Assembly (NCBI GenBank): GCA_009602725.1
Contig: WELB01000071.1
Span: 245,225 to 262,996, forward strand
Reading direction: 5' to 3'
Length of the DNA stretch: 17,772 nt
Origin: Spirogloea muscicola
Lineage: Eukaryota > Streptophyta > Zygnematophyceae > Spirogloeales > Spirogloeaceae
The number at the start of each line of letters is the position of its first letter. Position 1 is the stretch's first letter. Below, piece by piece: positions 1 to 8,033 of this stretch. The position numbers and the translations under genes are program-made. Under the pieces are notes generated by a model, which saw only the letters and a list, made by a program, of their open reading frames with translations, was not told the origin of the DNA and searched no databases.

Positions 1-3000
1 CGGGACACGCCGGTCGCGTCAACCAGCGGCGGCGGAGGCGGAGGCGGCGGCCTCGGCGGTGGTGGCGGCGGCGCCGGGGGCGCGAGCAGCAATGCGGCGC
101 TGGCAATGCAGTCCTGGGAGGCCGTGGTTGCGTACGAGGCGTGTGTGCGGCTCTGCCTGGCGGCCGAGGCGCGCGGCAGCGTCGAGGCGCACCAGTTCCT
201 GCACGACGGCTGCTACCTCCTCCGATCCTGCTTCGGGTTTGCATCCGCTGCCAGATCCTTTGCCTCCTTGACCTCCCGATGGTCGCCGTCAGCGACCGCC
301 GCCACAGCGCAGAATCAAGGCAGGCCCTTGTGGCCGTCGCCGGCTTCTTGCAAGTGCTGCTCTTACCCATGGCTGTTCTTGACAGGCTGCAGGATCTCCT
401 GCTTCAGCCCGGGCAGCGGTCGTTGCCCGCCCAGGCAGCACAGGCGGAGTCGGCGGCCCGCTCCCGCCGCAGCAATGGCGTAGTCAAGATCCAAGGTCCA
501 TCCGCTATCTATCACTCCATTAAGGAGAGGCCAACTGCAGTAAGTCTGAGAAGAAGCCAACAAGGACTGCTATGCCCGAAAGGGTACGCTCTGATGACCA
601 TCTCCTTCTCCTCCTTCTGATGCCTCAGTGCGGAAAGTAAAGCTGCTGGGAAAGTTGGGGCCGACTGCGACAAAGGAGCCTGCGGCAGCTGCGGCGGGAC
701 CCTCTCACACACCCCATCGCACTGGGAGTCGGACGCCGGGCTACCGCGGCGTCATGCGGCAGGTCTCGGGCCTCTTCAGGGACCGCCTGGCAGGCCTGCG
801 GGCGCCCTCCGTTGCCGAGCCTTCCTCAGGTGCGCACCGACAAACCAACCAGTAGCAATGAGTTACACCTCCCAAGTTCGTATGCTGCTCGTGCTCTCAC
901 GCTACGGGGCACAGAACCCTCCTGCTTGACAGCAGTAGCCACTCCTCTTGCCTTGTCCAGAGGGCGTGTATTGCATCGTGCGACTACGGAGCACGCCACC
1001 TGACGAGGTGCTGCGGGTCTGGCCTGGGACTGGTGACACCTATACTTTGTCAGTCGTTTCCTTTCTCATACTCCTTCCAGTTGTTATTTGGTCCAACCGC
1101 AGCTGCACAAGTGTGCGATAGTCCACTGAACACTCGATGGCATGCTGCATTCTTTTCTGAGGAGACGTGCTCGCTGCTTGGCCTCATGCAGGTGCCCTGA
1201 GAACAGCGGCGACGACGTCATCATGGACGTGTTTGGCTCTCCGGGCCTTCTTGGGCGCGCCCTCATCAGCCTCTCCTCCTGTGGAAACGACCACGTGCGA
1301 AAGTGCTGTCTCATGACACCATGTGCTTTCAAGTTCCAGATAGCCCGCCCTTTGACAGAGCCCAACCTTGACGCAAGCACCTGGAACAGCAGCGGCAAGA
1401 TTGCTGCCAGAAGCTGACGTGGGCCTCGTTGCGGCTGCGGCGCCTGCAGGCTGCTGACAAGCAGCGCGTTGTGCCGTTCTTTCCCGAGGGCGAGGTCGAG
1501 CCCGCCGGCAAGGCGCAGCTGCTCGTGTCCTATGCGCCGTCCGGGGCTGAGGGCCGCAGCAAGGTGCATGAATCAGGACTGCCCAATATCTCTTGGGCAA
1601 GGCAGGGCATGTGCAGACTGCTGATTTGCTGGATCAATCTCACAAGGTCGCTTAGTTTGCCGTCAGCCGCCTCACCTTGGTGTTGCTGGCTCTGCGTGAT
1701 GCGTGCAGTGGGGACCAGTGGGCGAGACGTTGGCGTATGACGTTGTCCTGGCAGTGGCGCTCAGCGTGCAAGGCTTTGACGGCCGCAACCTGCTGCTGCA
1801 GATGCCCTGGAGCTGGCTGCTCTCCGAGTTTGCCCTGACGTACCAGGTTTCGGAGAACTACCGCAGCCTCAGGTCCGCCCCAGAAGAGGAGCCCTTCATT
1901 GGCCTACACCAACAGTGCTCAATTGTTGCTTGTGACCATTTTCAGCCCCGCAATAAGGACCTTCCATGCATGTATTGCTGACATGCAGCAACCTTTGCTT
2001 TGGGGTTCATACAGAACTTTTAGTATATTCCATTGCGTGCTTTGGCTCTACCAACATCCTACTACTGCTGCGCTGACTGCCATGAGTGGGGCGCCGATCT
2101 GGCTGCCGTATTGCAGCTACCTGATGCACATCATGGAGGTGGCGACGCCGACTGAGGAGTGTCTAGCTCTAGTGTACAACCAGCTCTGTCTGGTTGAGCG
2201 CGCTCGCGCCGAGGACTCTCTAACTCGCCAAGAGGTTGGATCCTCCATCATTCAAGTTGTCTCCTTGGGCAGCGGCAGCTGATCTAAGTAGTTCGCGGCA
2301 ATTTGCAACAGCCCTGTACTATCAAGAGATGTATCAGTGATTGAGTTGCAGAGGCAGTATCGGTTTGACCTTAAATGCACAAGGTATTGGCTAAGACCAA
2401 GCTTTGCCCACCTACTTTCGTAAGCCAGAAGCGAATACTGGCGGACGTGGTGGAGCAAGTCAATTCGCTGCTTGCGACCACGTTCGAGAGCTACAAATCG
2501 CTCGACGAAGCGTCTCCAAGCGGGATCGCTCCTGTCTTTCAGCCCGCCACAGAGACAGCAGCACCAGCTCTTGCGCCAGCCGTTGAGATCTTTACGCTCC
2601 TCAATGACGTCTTGTCACCAGCAGTGCAGGCCACCTTCAGGGCATTCTTCCAGGTCAGCTTTCACTGTCCCAAGCTCTGCAGGACCTGTGCAGTTCCTGC
2701 AGAGCAGACTGTGCAGGCTTTCATGTAAGTCTTAGTCTTGCTCTTGAGTCCAATGGATTTTAGTGCCATGCTAGCAACTCAATGGACCTACATTGACGTG
2801 TCCTTCACAGGTGCTCGTATATAGTACCAGTCTTATGCAGCCAAGATCTGATCGTTTTTGTCAAACACTGCGGCAGTCCTTGTGGGTGCTTAGCGACTGT
2901 CAACTTCAGGGCCTCAGACGTCCTGTACATGCTCTGTGATCAGCGCAGCTTACCTTTGAGTGTGCTGGCTTGTGGAGCAGCGTGCCTCAAGGGCGCGATG

Positions 3001-5606
3001 TCAGCGTCACCTAGCAGCTACCGATGAGCTGGTTGGCGCAGCTAGCGCTGCTGGGGACATCGTGGAGCCAGGTGTGCAGGTGGCAGCGTACGAGCGCATG
3101 AGGGCAGCGCTGCTGCAGATTCTCAACGAGATCAAGACGGACCTCGCCATTGACAGCCAGAACATTTTCCCCAGGTCTGGCAGTCAGCCCGTCTGAGTGC
3201 GGCACTACTCATGGTTGGCCCATTGTCTGCTTATTGCTTGCAGCAGGAACTCAGAGATCACTCCTTCTGAATGCTGCAGAGTACATTCTGACGTCCTCCA
3301 GCTCGTCTTGCAGCTTCTTGGAGCTTCCAAAGACTACAGCCGAGATTTATGAAAGTGAAGCAAAGGCGAGGCTGCGGTCGTTTCTGCGGGCGTGCCCTCC
3401 CAGCAGCCCCAGCCTCCCTGTCACCAAGCTCCTCCACACGACCGCCAACTTCCAAGCGGACATGGCCAGCTGGGGAATCAGGTGAACCTCATACCTCGCC
3501 ACCCGCGTAGCAAGCCCGGGTAAGCGAGGCACCTCGGCAGAGGCAGATGTGCCAGTGCCAGGCCTGGACTGACCTTCGTGAGGAGCCGACAGGAGCTCTG
3601 GAGGAGGCCTGGATGCGCGTGAGCTGTTTGGCCTGTACATTGAAGTGTGGATCCAGGACCGTAGGCTCCAGCTCCTGGAGCTGTGCAAGTCAGATGCGGT
3701 AGGATCTACTATCTCCAAGCATTCCATTGTGGTCCCTCCACTTGACACCTGAACGACATTCCATCACTATAGAGAGTTGTCTATAGCAAAGGCCAACAGT
3801 GCAGTCCTACAAGCTGCCGTGTGTAGCTTTTGGTGTCATTTATCACCTCGCCCTGGCCTCTCGTGCCAGGTACGCTGGAGCGCTGCGTCCTCGGGGCATG
3901 CCGCCTCTCCCTTTGTGGAGACCATATATGGTCAGATCAAGGAGACCGTGGCTGCATACGACACCATCATGGGCCGGTGGCCAGAGTATGCCATTGTGCT
4001 TGAGAGCGTAAGTGCCTGCCAGGTCACACTGCTTCTTGCTAGTCGCTTGAGATGCTTGAGAACGACTATGCATCACGTGCGCTGGTCCATAACAAGATGC
4101 TGAGGCCTAAACTGTTTACTTCAGGCAATTTGTGACGTGGAGAGAGGGGTGCTTGTCGCCTTGGAAAGACTCTATGCCGAGGCACTTCTACCCTTGCGCG
4201 ACATGATGGGGGCCAGGAAGGCTCACTTGCAGTATATGCACAAACTGACGCGGCGACATACATTCGGTCGCTACGAGGTTCCGCGCCAGGTCCGAGGTTT
4301 TGCTATATCCTGTTGGAGAAACACCTCAGGCTCCTATTTTCTTTTTTCATACTTTCTGCTGAGCTAGTTCCACAATGTAGCATACTGCCTAGCATTGACG
4401 AAGGATTTAAAGTGCGCTACAAGAGCACTACATACTGACTGGAACGTGAGCTCTCCATTACCAGCTGGGTGAGATGCTCAACTCCATCAAGCGTGTACTG
4501 GAGTCCCTGAGGCCAAAGATTGAGGCCCAGATGCGAGCCTGGGTCGCTGCACTGCCCACAGAGGGCGCGTCTGGAAAGGCTGTCTTTGGGCAGCGCTTCA
4601 ATGAAGTAACTGTGGAGCTGCGAGCCAAGTATAAGAACCTGATGCAGGCAATTGTGTTCAAGCTCGTGGAGAGTGTAAGTATCTCAAACTCTTGACGAAA
4701 GGAAAGAAGGGAGCGGCCAGTGATAACTATGTATCTACTGACTCTACCCCAAGATGCTTGCATACTATCATTACATACAGGTGATGGTGATTGGAAGACG
4801 ACTCAGAGCCAACCTCAGCCTGTCTGTCATTTCCATGACGCAGGCCCGGACAAATAGAGCAACATATTTGAAGAAGGTCCTTCTTGATGCTCAAGCCCAG
4901 GGCCAACAGGGCGATGACAATATCGAGGAGCGGATGAAGCCTCTCATGCTCTTTCTGGCCGAGGCCATGGTGCAACTCGACACTGTGCTCTCTGCCCGCA
5001 TCTTCTCAACCATCTGCCGTGGTCTGTGGGATGCCATGGCCAGAGTGAGTGGCTCGCCTGGGCTAGCCTTTTAAGCTTTGCCGCAATATGATGAATACGT
5101 AACTGAGTTGAAAGGACTGGCTCTTAGGAGCTAGGCCTTTGCCTTTTCTTGTGCAGACGCCATCAGCGCAGTCTGCAGCTGGCCTGTTGCTTAATATGGC
5201 ACCAGAGGCTTTGCACTAATGTTGCACTTGTTGCAGGATGTACTGGGGTTTTTGGACAACAGGAAGGAGAACATGTCCTGGTCCAAGAGCACCTCGGCTG
5301 CCGTTGTTCTCCAGGTAGCTTGCTCCTGCTCTGCTGCCTTCTCGGGACAGAAGGGGTGCCACACACGGGAGTTTTTGTAGGACTCATCCTTGGACATAGA
5401 TTTCGTTCTGCATGTGATGATGTGCGTGCATGCTGCGCTCTATGCAGATGCTGGATAATTTGTTCAGTGGCCATATGCAAAGGCTGCAAGGGCACGCGTT
5501 GCACGAGAAAGACTTGGAGCCTCCACGAGCTGTGGTCGAAGCCCGGCTGATGCTCTCACGAGATGGCCCCAATACAAGCGATGACTCTTACACTCTCTTC
5601 AGTTAA
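1..5606 (+). CDS. Conserved plant/algal protein of unknown function, MUN/DUF810-like C-terminal half; 18 exons, 5' end outside window
   Basis: Spliced reading gives about 950 residues, open at the left edge. Exons: 1-236, 386-540, about 629-829, 961-1048, 1192-1294, 1411-1563, 1709-1872, 2117-2234, 2429-2653, 2981-3174, 3314-3481, 3593-3698, 3870-4007, 4125-4289, 4465-4674, 4844-5044, 5237-5314, 5448-5606. Apart from the exon 2/3 join, all introns are GT-AG and phases agree. From memory the order of motifs matches a land-plant family (Arabidopsis At5g65440/At4g24610 type; locus names less certain than the family): a WEAVVAYEACVRLCL block, GETLAYDVVL, WLLSEFA, VATPTEECL, ESYKSLDEASPSGI, APALAPAVEIFTLLNDVLSP, ACPPSSPSLPVTKLL, FLDNRKENMSW and a terminal EKDLEPPRAVVEARLML. 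Helical spacing near the end resembles MHD2 of Munc13, so a tethering or trafficking role is my inference only. A poly-Gly tract lies at 37-84. Exon 2/3 shows a one-base phase conflict near 540. Confidence 0.88.
34..88 (+). repeat. GGC/GGT-rich low-complexity tract encoding poly-glycine
   Basis: In the coding frame of the first gene this stretch reads as two runs of glycine split by a leucine, then Gly-Ala-Gly-Gly-Ala. It precedes the first conserved block (from about 106) and is probably a disordered linker between an unseen N-terminal region and the folded part. Confidence 0.7.
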
Positions 5607-5782
5607 TGAATTAGCTGAAAACTTTCTTGAGGTACCGCTTAGGGCCACCTGCAACGTGGCTTGCAGAGAATACTTGATCATCCACTTCCTTCAATCCGTA
5701 GGACAGTGCTTTACAGAACAATCAACCAGCCTCATATTGGCCTTCTCTGTGGCCTACTCATGGCCGAGAACGATTTACATGG

Positions 5783-5787
5783 TGTAA
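5783..5787 (+). terminator. Candidate poly(A) signal TGTAA of the first gene
   Basis: TGTAA is the usual chlorophyte polyadenylation signal. It occurs about 180 bp after the TAA stop at 5604-5606, a normal 3'UTR length. No transcript end can be seen from sequence alone. Confidence 0.45.
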
Positions 5788-7099
5788 AAAGACATTGCTG
5801 CTCAGAGATCATACTGTGACTTTGTTACTCTCACCCAGCACTGGAACGTCAAGGGCAATTAACAAATTGCTGGCGGCAGAGTAAGTCAATTGCAGGACTG
5901 TGAGCTAAATTGAGGACCAACTGAGTTGGGACTAACCACGACGAAATTGGGCTGCAGGAAATTCTGGGGACACAACTCAATTACCACTTGAGCTTGGCAG
6001 GAACATGACTGCACGCTGTGGCTTGTCAATCAAGTGCACCCACAAGTCGTGCTTGGCCTGCACCGTTGAGCCCCTGTACAACCAGCTGCACAGTAGACCT
6101 TGCAGCACCAGTACATTAATGCTGCAGTGCAACAGTAAGCAGCCCACTTTGTTAAGGGCCTATTGGTGATCCCTAACAGGAAGAAGGTGCTCTGCGAGGT
6201 CGGCAGTGTGCATCTTGGGGCTGGGGTGCAGGTTGGCCAATCGAAGCCAGCCAGGGTCGGCACTTGAGTCACAGGAGAGAATTCCAAGCGGCCAATGCGA
6301 GAAAATGTGGGAGAGGTTGCCTTCATTCTGTTTCCTTCATTCTGTCTCCTTGGGCTGTAGTCAACTGCGCCTACAGTGATTCGGATGTGATAGTAAGTCG
6401 AGTCAATATCGAGTTGGCCTTGTGTTGGGGAGATTGTGAGCCGGGACAGTAAGTACCAGAGCCCCCTGGTACAGCCAGAGCGACAGCCCAGGCAGCTTGA
6501 CGAGCAGAGCAAGCCTTGACGGAGGGTGCCAAAATGGTCTACAATCTCGTGGGGTTGTCCAGCTCCGACCATGTTTTGACGTACAACACAAGCTCACTCC
6601 ATGACATTAGAGCTGGTTCACTTTTACGGAAAGAGCTCCTCAGACTGGCCAAGACTGGGCATGGGCAGCCCTGAGCTTTCGAAGAAGAAGGGCTGGGCAA
6701 CAAGGTACCAGCGGAGAAGGAGCGGGGGCAGGGATGCACAATTTGCTCAGAAGTTACTCTTCTGACAGGGCATTGTGCCGGCCCAATGCCAACAGCCTAA
6801 AGTAAAAGGAAGGAGGAAAGAACTTTTCCTTGCATGCCTGCAGGAGCAGCAGCAGCAAGTCAAGTCACGGTACAAGTAGAGCGAAAGTCAAGGTACAAGT
6901 AGACTGCTACAATTACATACTCCAGGAGGTCAATACGGGAGAAGCCAAGGTGATACAGCTCCATGCTATAACTCCCATGCCTGCACCTGTCGGGCCTTGT
7001 CAGCAGACTGCGCGCCTACTGCCGACATTACGTCGAGCAGTGGGTTCTTGCCAGGTGTGGTACCAAAGCTCATAAAGTGCGGCAGTGTTGTGATGCTTG
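5788..7099. other. Intergenic DNA without a recognisable gene
   Basis: No open frame here shows conserved motifs or plausible splice-linked exons; the longest, about 180 codons on the minus strand at 6030-6572, is compositionally odd (many Cys, Thr and Ser) and unrecognised. Small structures are present: a palindrome CCAACT-G-AGTTGG at 5917-5929, a hairpin TCAGAAG-N5-CTTCTGA at 6747-6765, and an 18-bp direct repeat ending GGTACAAGTAGA at 6863-6880 and 6886-6903. None has an assigned function. Confidence 0.6.
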
Positions 7100-7187
7100 C
7101 ATTTCTCCCTTGGACGCGCAACACTCGCATTCATAGCCACTTACATTTCTCCCTTGGACGCGCAACACTCGCATTCATAGCCACTTA
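7100..7187. repeat. Perfect tandem duplication of a 44-bp unit
   Basis: A 44-bp unit beginning CATTTCTCCCTTGGACGCGC is present twice with no mismatch. A third partial start, CATTTCTCCC, follows at about 7195. The perfect identity implies a recent duplication, or a minisatellite sampled at two units. It lies about 850 bp upstream of the pTAC16-like start codon. Confidence 0.9.
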
Positions 7188-7511
7188 CAAGGTGGCATTT
7201 CTCCCCGGGGTCTCCACCAAGGTGGCCAAACGACGGCCGGCACGACTTGTGTCCACCTTGGACCGTAGATGATGCTTTAAGCATACGCTACACGCAGCAG
7301 GTGGCAAGGCGGGCGCCACTCGGACCGGGCCACTCGGATGAGGCAGGTGGAGACTGGTTGGGAGGAGGGGCCACGCCGACAGACTTCGACGCTGCCAGCC
7401 GGCATGGGAGTTGCACGGTACCACAACCAGTCCGAGGCGCCAGGGAGCGGCGGAGCGCGTCTGGCCAGCCGCCGCTCGGGTGAGGCTGCTGTGGAGGTGG
7501 CGGGGGCGGGC

Positions 7512-7535
7512 GGAGCCAGCGGGGCTCGAACCCGC
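7512..7535 (-). other. tRNA T-arm-like / pol III B-box-like sequence (no complete tRNA)
   Basis: Read on the minus strand, GCGGG-TTCGAGC-CCCGC forms a perfect five-base-pair stem and seven-base loop as in a tRNA T-arm. It is followed by TGGCTCC, which looks like a 3' acceptor strand. The expected partner about 85-95 nt upstream is only partly present (ATAGCCA at 7599-7605, five of seven pairs). GGC repeats occupy the place of the D and anticodon arms, so a functional tRNA is not supported. A decayed tRNA or tRNA-derived SINE end is possible, as is chance. Confidence 0.3.
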
Positions 7536-7555
7536 GCCGCTTCTCAGCAGGCTGA

Positions 7556-7596
7556 GGCGGCGGCGGCGGCGGTCCTTCGCCGCCGCCGCCGCCGCC
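7556..7596. repeat. Long GC-rich inverted repeat (17-bp stem, 7-nt loop)
   Basis: A (GGC)n tract at 7556-7572 faces a (GCC)n tract at 7580-7596 across the loop TCCTTCG, giving a perfect 17-bp hairpin. It sits upstream of the pTAC16-like gene, outside its predicted CDS. Such a structure could stall polymerases or affect a transcript if it is transcribed. Confidence 0.75.
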
Positions 7597-7900
7597 GCTG
7601 GCTATCGGGGAGCCGGGCAGAGGCTTCAGAGTTCGGGGCTCGGGGGGCGCCACCGCCAGGTGAGCAGTGGCGAAGCCGGCCCGCCACTTGGAGAGCAGCC
7701 GACGTGGCACAAGCCTCCTCTGCGGGCCTTGCGCAGACGGGCCCCTATCCTCGGCCCAGCCATGGGCGCCAGCTCGGGGGTGGCCCGCAGAGGATCTGGA
7801 TATGGGACTCCGCCACGTGGCCGGTGCCGGGAGCCTCATTCGTCAGAGGAGTTGCCACGTCACTGCCCGATTCCCCCCCGCTCAGGTTCCCCTTTCTCCC

Positions 7901-7977
7901 CTGGCCCCCTTCTCGTACTCTGTTCATTCTTTTTCGGGCTGGTTATTCCAGCCCCTATTCTCAATGGGCGAGCACTT
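7901..7977 (+). promoter_or_regulatory. Shared upstream element, copy A (5' of the pTAC16-like gene)
   Basis: About 77 bp beginning CTGGCCCCCTTCTCGTACT match 12667-12743 upstream of VPS4 with about seven differences. The core is a perfect hairpin, GGGCTGG-TTATT-CCAGCCC (7937-7955), preceded by a T-rich run. It ends about 55 bp before the ATG. Promoter element, 5'UTR element and dispersed repeat are all possible; the label regulatory is an inference from position. Confidence 0.5.
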
Positions 7978-8033
7978 TCTTCCTTTCTCCGCCCCCCCTT
8001 CCTCCTCGGCTCCTCCCAAGCTCCGCGGCAGCC

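Noticed and set aside
237-483. Continuation of exon 1 of the first gene in the same frame
   Set aside because: The translation loses all family similarity after CFG. A GT donor at 237 and a CAG acceptor ending at 385 restore the expected LQDLLLQPGQ segment in phase.
5085-5110. C/D-box snoRNA candidate in an intron (ATGATGA followed by CTGA)
   Set aside because: No terminal D box, no pairing stem and too short a spacing between boxes.
6030-6572. 180-codon minus-strand open frame between the first two genes
   Set aside because: No family motif, unusual Cys/Thr-rich composition and no linked exons.
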